A stretch of DNA of 6,141 nt from Burkholderiales bacterium (GCA_017880745.1 JADGRR010000202.1:1-6141); one strand, 5' to 3'; positions 1 through 5,963 are shown, counted from the stretch's first letter. Program-made: numbers and translations. Notes: generated by a model not told the origin, from the sequence alone.

Positions 1-387
1 ATATTTGCGAAACGCCTGGGTCAGGCTCGAGCCGGTCTCGACCTCGGTCTTGATGGACAGCAGTAGCCTCGCGACCGCCGGGTTGGGGTGACCCTTGCCG
101 ACAATGTCGAAGGACTGGAGCAACGGCACGCCAGCTTTCATCATCGTGGCGAGCTGGCGCGTGAATAGCGTGACGTCTTTTTCAGTTACTTTGCCACCCC
201 CGCCCGCGCGCTGTTTCTTGACCTTGGTGATCAGGATGCCTTGACGGCGCAGCGTGGCCTTGACCACTGCCTCGCCCTGCGCGCGCAACTCGCCTTTGAT
301 GACCTTTCCGGACTTGTCCTTGCCCTCCCAATTGAAGGTGAAGTCCTTGATCCTGTCTCTTCGCGCTACGGCTGCGGCTGTGGCCAT
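1..387 (-). CDS. pilC: Type IV pilus inner-membrane platform protein PilC, N-terminal part (cut by window edge)
   Basis: These are the first 129 codons of a PilC/GspF-family protein. PilC is the polytopic inner-membrane platform of the type IV pilus machine, on which the cytoplasmic ATPases PilB and PilT act. Residues 14-60 form the usual N-terminal lead (FTFNWEGKDKSGKVIKGEL, then a segment around ATLRRQGILITKV). A glycine-rich linker follows at 62-65. The first T2SSF domain opens at about residue 74 with LFTRQLATMMKAGVPLLQSF, a very typical PilC stretch. The ATG at 387-385 is supported by GGAGG at 397-393 with a 5-nt spacer. Full-length PilC is about 400 residues, so roughly two thirds lies off the left edge, including all membrane segments. 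The gene points the same way as the CorB-type gene 173 bp upstream, but pilB, which I expect in front of pilC, is not there. The family call is very secure. Confidence 0.95.
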   Translation of the reverse strand, partial: MATAAAVARRDRIKDFTFNWEGKDKSGKVIKGELRAQGEAVVKATLRRQGILITKVKKQRAGGGGKVTEKDVTLFTRQLATMMKAGVPLLQSFDIVGKGHPNPAVARLLLSIKTEVETGSSLTQAFRKY

Positions 388-392
388 GGATT

Positions 393-397
393 CCTCC
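393..397 (-). promoter_or_regulatory. Ribosome binding site of pilC
   Basis: GGAGG on the minus strand lies 5 nt before the ATG at 387. An out-of-frame ATG at 415-413 precedes it but has no comparable site, so this RBS decides the pilC start. Confidence 0.75.
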
Positions 398-424
398 GAC
401 GCATTCTGCTCATGGTATTAGCGA

Positions 425-464
425 TGCATTCATGATGCACTGCCCAAGGCTTTTTGTAAAGCCT
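425..464. repeat. Two inverted repeats in the pilC leader
   Basis: Two dyads lie close together upstream of pilC. One is TGCAT/ATGCA at 425-429 and 435-439 with a 5-nt centre. The other is AGGCTTT/AAAGCCT (minus-strand reading) at 464-458 and 453-447 with a 4-nt centre. Neither is followed by a T-run in either direction, so they do not look like intrinsic terminators. They could be operators or leader-RNA hairpins of pilC. The symmetry is read directly; the role is unknown. Confidence 0.4.
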
Positions 465-490
465 GAGGATATTCACCTAATTATTTGAAG

Positions 491-519
491 ACAATAACGT
501 TTTAACAGAATATGTGCAA
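491..519 (-). promoter_or_regulatory. pilC: Possible sigma70-type promoter for pilC
   Basis: On the minus strand, TTGCAC (519-514) and TATTGT (496-491) are separated by 17 bp. This AT-richer patch lies in the gap between the CorB-type gene and pilC. It would give an untranslated leader of about 95 nt containing both inverted repeats at 425-464. The match is weak (3/6 and 4/6). I see no sigma54 -24/-12 pattern. Readthrough from the upstream gene remains possible, since no terminator is evident between them. Confidence 0.25.
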
Positions 520-560
520 GCTTTGCTACCCTCCCGCATCCCGCGGCAGGTTCAGGATTT

Positions 561-1847
561 TCAAGGCGCCGGAAGCGCTTCCGACTTGGGTTTGAATAGG
601 CGTACAGTCTTTACCACGCGGTCCTGGGTTTGTACGATTTCTATCGGTACACCGGCTATCTTCAGGCTGACGCCGGCTTCCGGAATATCCTGAAAGTGCT
701 CGATGATCAGGCCATTCAGGGTCTTCGGTCCGTCCAGTGGCAGCGCGAGGCCGAGCTTGCGGTTGAGTTCGCGCAAGGGGCTCGCGCCTTCCACCAGCGC
801 GCTGTCGTTCTTGTCCCAGGCGCGAATGGTGGCCACCGACGGGGCGTTGGTGGTGAACTCGCCGATGATCTCCTCGATGATGTCCTCCAGCGTCATCAGG
901 CCCTGCAATTCGCCATACTCGTCCACCACCAGGGCGAAACGCTGGCGGTTTTCCTGAAAGTACTGCAACTGCGCGAACAGCGGCGTGCTCGCCGGAATGA
1001 AGTAGGGCTCGGTGAGCAGTTCGGCGAGCTTGTCGCGATCGAGATCGCCCTCGCGCATCAGCCCCAGCACCTTGCGCAGGTGCAGAATGCCGGCGATATT
1101 GCCGAGCTCGTTGCGGTAGACCAGCAGCCGCGTGTGATAGCTGGTGGCGAGCTGCTCGGCGATGAGTTCCAGCGGCGCCTCCAGATCGATGGCTTCGATG
1201 TGCGCGCGCGGGGTCATCACATCCTCGACCGTAATTCGCTCGAGATCGAACAGGTTGACCAGGATGCTGCGGTGCTTCTTCGGAATGTAGTGGCCCGCCT
1301 CCAGTACCAGCGAGCGCAGCTCCTCGGCGGAGAGGCGTTGCGGCTCGCCGCCTGCAGGCGCTCTGATGCGCAGCAGCGCGAGCAGGGCGGACACGAACAG
1401 ATTGACGAACCATACCACCGGATAGAGGAGTTTCAGCAGCGGCGTGAGGACGTAGCTCACCGCAAATGCGATGCGCTCGGCATGTGCGGCGCCGATCACC
1501 TTGGGCGTGATCTCCGAAAAAATCAGCAGCGCAAGCGTGACCGCAACTGCGCTCACCCCGGGAACCCACTTGTGCTCTCCCAGCAGGAGGTGGGCGATCA
1601 TCGCGGCCAGGGTCGCAGCGCCCGCGGCCACCAGAGTGTTACCGAGAAGGATCACACCGAGCAGCTGGTCGGTGCGCGCGAGCAGAGCATGCGCCAGCCT
1701 CGCGCCACGATGTCCCTGCTTGACCAGGTGCTTCAGCCGATAGCGGTTGAGCGCCATCATGCTGGTCTCGGCGAGCGAGAAAAACGCGGAGAGAATGAGC
1801 AGGACTATCAGCGCGCCGAACTGCGCCGATACGGGGATGTCGTCCAT
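561..1847 (-). CDS. corB: CorB/YfjD-type CNNM (DUF21) transporter with CBS pair
   Basis: This 428-residue membrane protein belongs to the HlyC/CorC (CNNM) family, whose characterised members move or control Mg2+ and Co2+ across the inner membrane. Residues 1-195 are the DUF21 membrane domain, with hydrophobic segments near 8-30, 58-86, 97-118 and 131-158. It carries the conserved AETSMMALN (26-34), LLGNT (67-71) and SEITPK (111-116) motifs; the polar residues there fit the family's ion-site region. Two CBS domains follow at about 207-265 (starting VEDVMTPRA) and 280-335 (VVDEYGELQGLMTLEDI), which in this family bind adenine nucleotides. The HlyC/CorC C-terminal domain is at about 345-418. The length matches E. 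coli YfjD/CorB (about 420-428). The ATG at 1847 has no clear Shine-Dalgarno, but an in-frame TAG lies a short way upstream with no other start between. The upstream neighbour is the YpjD-like gene, as in E. coli, so joint transcription is likely. Which ion it handles is inferred. Confidence 0.93.
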   Translation of the reverse strand: MDDIPVSAQFGALIVLLILSAFFSLAETSMMALNRYRLKHLVKQGHRGARLAHALLARTDQLLGVILLGNTLVAAGAATLAAMIAHLLLGEHKWVPGVSAVAVTLALLIFSEITPKVIGAAHAERIAFAVSYVLTPLLKLLYPVVWFVNLFVSALLALLRIRAPAGGEPQRLSAEELRSLVLEAGHYIPKKHRSILVNLFDLERITVEDVMTPRAHIEAIDLEAPLELIAEQLATSYHTRLLVYRNELGNIAGILHLRKVLGLMREGDLDRDKLAELLTEPYFIPASTPLFAQLQYFQENRQRFALVVDEYGELQGLMTLEDIIEEIIGEFTTNAPSVATIRAWDKNDSALVEGASPLRELNRKLGLALPLDGPKTLNGLIIEHFQDIPEAGVSLKIAGVPIEIVQTQDRVVKTVRLFKPKSEALPAP

Positions 1848-1968
1848 GTATGAGGATGAGGCGGTGCTAAATGCCGAGCGCTAAGCGCAAAATGCAGGGT
1901 ACGAAGCGAGAAGCGGCGGGCAGGGGCCTGGTCGGCATGTTGCGGCGCGTTGCACTGTGCATTCGGGG
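1848..1968. other. Intergenic gap between ypjD and the corB-like gene
   Basis: This 121-bp gap shows no gene that I can support. It contains the small dyads TGCAC-T-GTGCA (1951-1961) and GCGC-TAA-GCGC (1878-1888). Neither is followed by a T-run, so no convincing terminator interrupts ypjD to corB transcription. I found no good promoter for the corB-like gene here. Confidence 0.4.
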
Positions 1969-2823
1969 CTAAACCTTTCCCAGTATAACCTCAAGCACGA
2001 ACATGCTGCCGACATAGGCGAGCAGCAGCGTGACGAAGCCGGCGAGCGTCCAGCGCAGCGCGGTGCGTCCGCGCCAACCCCAGCCGTAGCGGCCAACCAG
2101 CAGCGCGCCGAAGATGAACCAGGAGATGATCCCGAACACCGTCTTGTGATTGAAGCGCGCTATTTTGCCGAACAACTCCTCCGAAAAGACGAAGCCGGTG
2201 CCCAGCGTCAAAGTCAGCAGCACGAAGCCCAGGGTGAGGATCCGAAACAGCAGCACTTCCAGCGTCATCAGCGGCGGCAGCGAGACCCAAGGTCCGGCTA
2301 GCGACTCGCCGGAGGGCGCGGCAAGCTTACCACCGTGCAGGCGCCGCTCCAGCACCGCCATCAGGGCAGCATGCAGCGCGGCGATGGTGAACAGGCTATA
2401 GGCGAGCATCGCCAGCAGCAGATGGATTCTGAATTGGAAGGTATGCGTGTAGGCCGGGGTCTCCGGGCCGGCAAAGAACGCCGGCAGCAGCGCGCACACC
2501 GCGGCGAGCGGGAGCACCAGCGCCTGCATGCCCTTGACGTCGTAGATCAGGCTTTCCGCCCAGTAGATCAGCACCGTGAGCCACAGCATCACCGACAGGG
2601 CTTGGGAAAAGCCGAAGCGCAGTTCGGGCGCGGCAAACAATTCGGCATAGAGCAGGTACGAATGCAGCATGAACGGGGCGAGTATGGCCAGGCGCTCCCA
2701 GGAGGCCATGCCCATCCCTTCGCCCGCCGCCTCGGCGCCGGCTCTCCAGCGCGTGTTCCAGAAATGCCATCCCAGCGCTGCGTACAGGAGCGAGGTGAGC
2801 GCATAGAGTAAAATGTCGGACAT
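1969..2823 (-). CDS. ypjD: YpjD/CcsA-like multi-pass membrane protein (cytochrome c assembly family)
   Basis: This 284-residue integral membrane protein falls in the CcsA/CcmC-type 'cytochrome c assembly' family, in the branch next to ffh called YpjD in E. coli. I see about eight hydrophobic segments, near 3-22, 44-63, 71-94, 98-118, 132-157, 187-212, 227-246 and 259-281. Family-typical stretches are FRIHLLLAMLAYSLF (131-145), FNHKTVFGIISWFIFGALL (224-242) and the end around LRWTLAGF (257-264). His134 and His226 lie at membrane edges where CcsA relatives place haem-binding histidines. The tryptophan-rich WWD signature of true haem transporters is not evident, so a role in c-type cytochrome maturation should not be assumed. 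I chose the ATG at 2823; a TTG at 2829 would add two residues. No strong Shine-Dalgarno precedes it, only TTTGGAC. It is divergent from ffh and is followed on its own strand by the CorB-type gene. Confidence 0.9.
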   Translation of the reverse strand: MSDILLYALTSLLYAALGWHFWNTRWRAGAEAAGEGMGMASWERLAILAPFMLHSYLLYAELFAAPELRFGFSQALSVMLWLTVLIYWAESLIYDVKGMQALVLPLAAVCALLPAFFAGPETPAYTHTFQFRIHLLLAMLAYSLFTIAALHAALMAVLERRLHGGKLAAPSGESLAGPWVSLPPLMTLEVLLFRILTLGFVLLTLTLGTGFVFSEELFGKIARFNHKTVFGIISWFIFGALLVGRYGWGWRGRTALRWTLAGFVTLLLAYVGSMFVLEVILGKV

Positions 2824-2844
2824 GTCCAAATTTTACACTACAGA
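2810..2844. promoter_or_regulatory. Compact divergent ypjD/ffh start region with palindrome
   Basis: Only 21 bp separate the ATG of ypjD (2823) from the ATG of ffh (2845). The perfect palindrome GGACATGTCC (2818-2827) sits on the ypjD start codon. It is flanked by AAAAT (2810-2814) and ATTTT (2830-2834), which are almost symmetric about the same centre. Candidate -10 boxes are TAAAAT on the minus strand (2835-2830), and TACACT (2834-2839) or TAAAAT (2809-2814) on the plus strand. No good -35 box accompanies any of them. The first would start the ypjD RNA at or next to its ATG. The ffh ATG has no Shine-Dalgarno (CTACAGA precedes it). The sequence patterns are direct; promoter and operator use is inferred. 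Confidence 0.4.
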
Positions 2845-4197
2845 ATGCTCGATAACCTGACCAACCGCTTGTCCAGGGTCATCAAGACCCTGCGTGGAGA
2901 AGCGCGCCTGACCGAGTCCAACGTTGCCGATGCGCTGCGCGAGGTGCGCATGGCGCTGCTCGAGGCGGACGTCGCGCTGCCGGTGGTGAAGGATTTCATC
3001 GCCGCGGTGAAGCAAAAGGCCATGGGCGAGGAGGTGATCGGCAGCCTTACGCCGGGTCAGGCCCTGGTCGGCGTGGTGCAGCGCGAACTCGCTCGCCTGA
3101 TGGGCGGAGAGAACGCCGCGCTCAACCTCGCTGTCACCCCGCCCGCGGTGATCCTCATGGCCGGCCTGCAAGGCTCGGGCAAGACCACAACCTGCGGCAA
3201 GCTGGCGAAGTTCCTTGCCGGGCAAAAGAAAAAGCCGCTGCTCGCGAGCTGCGACGTCTATCGCCCGGCCGCGATCGAGCAGTTGCGCACCATTGCAGCG
3301 CAGTTGGAAGCCGATTTCTTCGAATCGGCAGCCGGGCAGAAGCCCCTGGATATCGCTCTGGCTGCGCTCGACTACGCGAAGAAGCACTACAACGACGTGC
3401 TCATCGTGGACACTGCCGGGCGGCTTGCGATCGACGCAGCGATGATGCAGGAGATCGCCGAACTGCATGCTGCGCTCAGTCCCGCCGAGACCCTGTTCGT
3501 AGTCGACGCGATGCAGGGCCAGGACGCGGTCAATGTAGCCAAAGCATTCAGCGACGCGCTGCCACTCACCGGGGTGGTGCTGACCAAACTCGACGGCGAT
3601 GCGCGCGGCGGTGCGGCGCTGTCGGTGCGGCAGGTCACAGGCAAGCCGATCAAGTTCGCCGGCGTCGGCGAGAAACTCGCCGCGCTCGAAGCGTTCCACC
3701 CGGAGCGCATGGCGGCGCGCATCCTCGGCATGGGTGACGTGCTGTCGCTGGTGGAGGAGGCGAGGAAAAGCGTCGATGTCGAGGAGGCGCAAAAGCTCGC
3801 CGAAAAAATAAAACGCGGCAAAGGCTTCGACCTGGACGATTTCAAGCAGCAGATCGGCCAGATGCGCAAGATGGGCGGGCTGTCGTCCATGATCGATAAG
3901 CTGCCGGCGCAGCTGGCACAGGCGGCGCAGGCGCAGTCGGCCGACATGGGCGAGAAGCAGATGCGCCGCATCGAAGGCATCATCAATTCCATGACGCGGC
4001 AGGAGCGCGCGCATCCGGAGCTGATGAAGGCTTCGCGCAAGCGCCGCGTCGCCACGGGTGCGGGGGTGCAGGTGCAGGAGGTCAATCGCCTGTTGAACCA
4101 GTTCGAGCAGATGCAGAAAATGATGAAGCAGATGCAAAAGGGCGGAATGGCGAAGATGATGCGCGGTATGAAGGGGATGTTGCCCGGCGTGCGCTAG
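2845..4197 (+). CDS. ffh: Signal recognition particle protein Ffh (SRP54)
   Basis: Ffh is the GTPase that, with 4.5S RNA, binds signal sequences on the ribosome and hands the complex to FtsY at the membrane. The 450-residue length is normal. The N domain covers about 1-95 (MLDNLTNRLSRVIKTLRG, then the ALLEADVAL motif at 37-45). The G domain covers about 96-300, with P-loop GLQGSGKTTT (107-116), DTAGR (189-193), TKLDGDARGG (247-256) and GVGEK (273-277). The methionine-rich M domain runs from about 327 to the end: RRIEGIINSMTRQER (374-388), the 4.5S-RNA-binding SRKRRVATGAG (397-407), then EVNRLLNQFEQMQKMMKQM and the Met-rich tail. All GTPase motifs look intact. The start agrees with the family N-terminus, although no Shine-Dalgarno is seen, so translation may depend on a leaderless or unstructured 5' end. 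No intrinsic terminator follows within the 149 bp before rpsP, so some readthrough into the ribosomal operon is possible. Confidence 0.98.
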   Translation: MLDNLTNRLSRVIKTLRGEARLTESNVADALREVRMALLEADVALPVVKDFIAAVKQKAMGEEVIGSLTPGQALVGVVQRELARLMGGENAALNLAVTPPAVILMAGLQGSGKTTTCGKLAKFLAGQKKKPLLASCDVYRPAAIEQLRTIAAQLEADFFESAAGQKPLDIALAALDYAKKHYNDVLIVDTAGRLAIDAAMMQEIAELHAALSPAETLFVVDAMQGQDAVNVAKAFSDALPLTGVVLTKLDGDARGGAALSVRQVTGKPIKFAGVGEKLAALEAFHPERMAARILGMGDVLSLVEEARKSVDVEEAQKLAEKIKRGKGFDLDDFKQQIGQMRKMGGLSSMIDKLPAQLAQAAQAQSADMGEKQMRRIEGIINSMTRQERAHPELMKASRKRRVATGAGVQVQEVNRLLNQFEQMQKMMKQMQKGGMAKMMRGMKGMLPGVR

Positions 4198-4230
4198 TTC
4201 GAATATGGGTCTGTGACGGGAGGTATTTCG

Positions 4231-4266
4231 TTGAAAGCTTTGAAAAATCCAGGTTCTCGCACATGA
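4231..4266 (+). other. Possible 11-codon mini-ORF with strong Shine-Dalgarno
   Basis: GGGAGGT at 4218-4224 is the best Shine-Dalgarno match in the ffh-rpsP gap. It sits 7 nt before a TTG that opens the frame MKALKNPGSRT followed by TGA. No known gene starts here, and I see no clear promoter just upstream, so it would be read on transcripts leaving ffh. It may be chance, a relic of a lost start, or a tiny leader peptide. Only the spacing and the frame are observed. Confidence 0.2.
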
Positions 4267-4285
4267 ATGCGCCCGCACAAAATCC

Positions 4286-4315
4286 TTGCCAATGAGTACC
4301 AAATCGTCGTAGAAT
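4286..4315 (+). promoter_or_regulatory. Sigma70-type promoter of the rpsP operon
   Basis: TTGCCA (4286-4291) and TAGAAT (4310-4315) are separated by 18 bp and lie 31 bp before the rpsP start codon. Transcription would start near 4321-4323, giving a short leader of about 25 nt that carries the T-run at 4323-4328 and the RBS core GGGA (4336-4339). This is the best promoter match in the window and fits a highly expressed ribosomal operon. Confidence 0.65.
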
Positions 4316-4346
4316 CGCGCTCTTTTTTGAGTTTCGGGACAAGAAC

Positions 4347-4622
4347 ATGGTTGTAATTCGCCTCGCCCGCGGTGGCGCACATAAACGCCCTTTCTACAAC
4401 ATGGTGGTGGCGGACTCGCGCCGTGCCGCCGGCGGCAAGTTCATCGAGCGCGTCGGCTTCTATGATCCCAAGGCGCCCGAAGGCCGCGAGAACCTGCGTG
4501 TCGCCATGGATCGGTTGACCTTCTGGCAAGGCAAGGGCGCCAAGCTTTCCCCCACGGTCGCAAGGCTGGTCAAGCAGTTTGGCAAGAAAGTCGCCGGAAC
4601 TGTCGCCGTCGCCGCAGGGTAA
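4347..4622 (+). CDS. rpsP: 30S ribosomal protein S16
   Basis: S16 is a small primary-assembly protein of the 30S subunit that binds 16S rRNA. The 91-residue product carries the whole family pattern: MVVIRLARGGAHKRPFYNMV at the start, ADSRR (22-26), FIERVGFYDP (32-41), then the L-x-V-x-x-D-R segment (49-55) and GAKLSPTVARLVKQ (64-77). The alanine-rich end is within the normal variation of the family. The ATG has GGGA 7 nt upstream and a good promoter at 4286-4315. It is the first gene of an rpsP-rimM-trmD operon, the conserved bacterial order. Nothing in it looks truncated or foreign. Confidence 0.98.
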   Translation: MVVIRLARGGAHKRPFYNMVVADSRRAAGGKFIERVGFYDPKAPEGRENLRVAMDRLTFWQGKGAKLSPTVARLVKQFGKKVAGTVAVAAG

Positions 4623-4644
4623 GCAAACTGCGCGGCTGATCGTG

Positions 4645-5130
4645 ATGGGGCGGATCGTCGCCCCGTACGGCCTCAAGGGCTGGGTCAGGATCGAGCCCTA
4701 CAGCGCGGCCCCGGACAGCTTGAGCGCCTACCCTGCGTGGTGGGTGGGCAGGAATGGCGACTGGCGCGAATTGAAAGTTGCCCAGAGTGTACTGCAGCAT
4801 GGAGCCAGCCTGGTGGCGCGCTTCGAGGGCTGCGCGGAGCGCGATGCGGCACTGGCCCTGAAGGGCAGCGAGGTTGCGGTCGAGCGCGAGGCGCTGCCGC
4901 AAAACGCGAACGACGAGTTTTACTGGGCCGACCTGGTCGGCCTGAAAGTGGTGAATGTGAAGGACGAGGAACTCGGCGTGGTTGCCGAGCTTTTCGAGAA
5001 CGGCGCGCATGCGGTGATGCGCGTCGTCGCTGGCGAGACCGAACGACTGCTGCCTTTCGTCGAGCAGGTGGTGCGCCAGGTGGATATGGCCCAAGGCCGG
5101 ATCCGGGTGGAGTGGGAGCTGGACTGGTGA
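4645..5130 (+). CDS. rimM: Ribosome maturation factor RimM (start uncertain)
   Basis: RimM binds S19 in the 30S head and helps late 16S rRNA processing and assembly. From the ATG at 4645 the product has 161 residues. The N-terminal barrel covers about 1-85 (GRIVAPYGLKGWVRI, then RFEGCAERDAALAL around 59-72). A PRC-type barrel covers about 90-158 (EFYWADLVGLKVVN at 91-104, RLLPFVEQVVRQVD at 134-147, and the ending RIRVEW). At 119-126 the usual G-A/S-N-D-V-hydrophobic motif reads NGAHAVMR, a mild deviation. The start is ambiguous: GTG at 4642 adds one residue, and TTG at 4579 adds 22 and overlaps rpsP by 44 nt. That longer lead (RKSPELSPSPQGKQ) looks like rpsP read in another frame, so I prefer the short form. 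No Shine-Dalgarno fits it well, so coupling to the rpsP stop 22 nt upstream is likely. The identity is secure; the first codon is not. Confidence 0.93.
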   Translation: MGRIVAPYGLKGWVRIEPYSAAPDSLSAYPAWWVGRNGDWRELKVAQSVLQHGASLVARFEGCAERDAALALKGSEVAVEREALPQNANDEFYWADLVGLKVVNVKDEELGVVAELFENGAHAVMRVVAGETERLLPFVEQVVRQVDMAQGRIRVEWELDW

Positions 5131-5912
5131 TCCACTTCGATTGTGTGACGCTGTTTCCGCAGATGTTCGCGGCGCTCACTGAATCGGGTATCACCGGCCG
5201 CGCGCTGAAGGCGGCGCGCTACAGTCTGGAGTTGTGGAATCCGCGCGACTTCACCAGCGACAACTACCGCACGGTGGACGACCGGCCCTATGGCGGCGGG
5301 CCGGGCATGGTGATGCTGGCCGAGCCGCTGAATCAGGCGATTCGCGCGGCCAAAGCGCGCGTCGCCGGCACTGAACGCAAGGTGATATACCTTTCGCCGC
5401 AGGGCAGGGCGCTCGATCACGGCAAGGTGATGGAACTCGCGGCCGGGCCCGGCGCTGTATTGTTGTGCGGGCGCTACGAGAGCGTGGACGAGAGATTGAT
5501 CCGCCGCGCGGTCGACGAGGAGATATCGATCGGCGACTATGTGCTCTCCGGCGGTGAGTTGGCGGCGATGGTGCTGATCGACGCGGTGGTGCGGCAGTTG
5601 CCCGGCGTGCTGGGCGACGAGGATTCGGCGGCGCAGGATTCGTTTGTGGGCGGGCTGCTGGATTGTCCTCATTACACCCGGCCCGAGGACTACGCGGGCG
5701 AGCGCGTGCCGCCGGTGCTGCTCTCCGGCAACCACGCGGAGATTGAACGCTGGCGCCTGAAGCAGGCGCTGGGCAGGACCTGGCTGAGACGGCCGGATCT
5801 GCTGGCAAGGCGCGCCCTGAGCGTGGAAGAAGCGAAGCTGCTTGAGGAATTCAAGCGGGAAGAGAATACGTACGAGACCGTTTCAGATTGGTCGAAACGG
5901 CCCCTGAGTTAG
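5127..5912 (+). CDS. trmD: tRNA (guanine-N1-)-methyltransferase TrmD
   Basis: TrmD uses S-adenosylmethionine to make m1G at position 37 of tRNAs with G at 36-37, preventing +1 frameshifts. The 261-residue product shows the SPOUT-fold motifs: FDCVTLFPQMF (4-14), DDRPYGGGPGMVM (51-63), SPQGR (90-94), LLCGRYESVDER (112-123) and EISIGDYVLSGGE (132-144). The last three build the trefoil-knot SAM pocket. Arg156 and Asp171 correspond by motif to the catalytic Arg154/Asp169 of E. coli. The C-terminal domain carries LLDCPHYTRP, VPPVLLSGNHAEI and GRTWLRRPDLL. The start is GTG in a GTGA overlap with the rimM stop, with GGGAG (5114-5118) 8 nt upstream, so the two are translationally coupled. The last 15 or so residues (after EFKREE) match no family pattern I know and are encoded partly by an inverted repeat; TrmD tails do vary. 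rplS, the usual next gene, is missing. Confidence 0.98.
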   Translation: MIHFDCVTLFPQMFAALTESGITGRALKAARYSLELWNPRDFTSDNYRTVDDRPYGGGPGMVMLAEPLNQAIRAAKARVAGTERKVIYLSPQGRALDHGKVMELAAGPGAVLLCGRYESVDERLIRRAVDEEISIGDYVLSGGELAAMVLIDAVVRQLPGVLGDEDSAAQDSFVGGLLDCPHYTRPEDYAGERVPPVLLSGNHAEIERWRLKQALGRTWLRRPDLLARRALSVEEAKLLEEFKREENTYETVSDWSKRPLS

Positions 5913-5963
5913 GGGAGCACGAAGGGAGACGCCCCGAAGGAAGTCCCCTTGGGGGATATCCCC
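5878..5963. repeat. Cluster of inverted repeats at the end of trmD
   Basis: Four dyads are packed into 86 bp. CCGTTTC/GAAACGG (5878-5884 and 5894-5900) has a 9-nt loop. CCCCT/AGGGG (5901-5905 and 5911-5915) contains the trmD stop. CCCC-(G)-AAGG/CCTTGGGG (5932-5940 and 5947-5954) has one bulged G and a 6-nt loop. GGGGATATCCCC (5952-5963) is a perfect palindrome that shares bases with the third stem, so those two could not form together. No T-run follows, so none is a classical intrinsic terminator. Candidates are a transcript 3'-end protector, a Rho-linked or attenuator-like fold, or a dispersed REP-like element. The pairings are read from sequence; the role is open. Confidence 0.55.

Noticed and set aside
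241..435. A 64-codon plus-strand frame opposite pilC
   Set aside because: It lies over the coding part of pilC and its RBS. No independent support was found.
571..582. GGAAGCGCTTCC palindrome at the end of the CorB-type gene as a terminator
   Set aside because: It is inside the coding sequence, has no room for a stable loop and is not followed by a T-run.
630..1853. A 407-codon open frame on the plus strand across the CorB-type gene
   Set aside because: It is a shadow of the real minus-strand gene, rich in Arg and Gln with no family pattern. The opposite frame has full CNNM and CBS motifs.
4198..4285. Terminator after ffh
   Set aside because: AAAGCTTT and nearby A-rich sequence give no GC-rich stem with a T-run.
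2833..4380. A 515-codon open frame on the minus strand covering ffh
   Set aside because: It is antisense to a clear ffh. The protein is rich in His, Arg and Leu with no recognisable domain, as expected when GC-rich codons are read backwards.
4737..5126. A 130-codon upstream extension of trmD within rimM
   Set aside because: It is the wrong frame of rimM with Arg/Gly-rich filler. TrmD family proteins begin at the GTG at 5127, which has a proper RBS.
4920..5735. A 271-codon minus-strand frame opposite rimM/trmD
   Set aside because: It is antisense to two well-identified genes and shows no domain.
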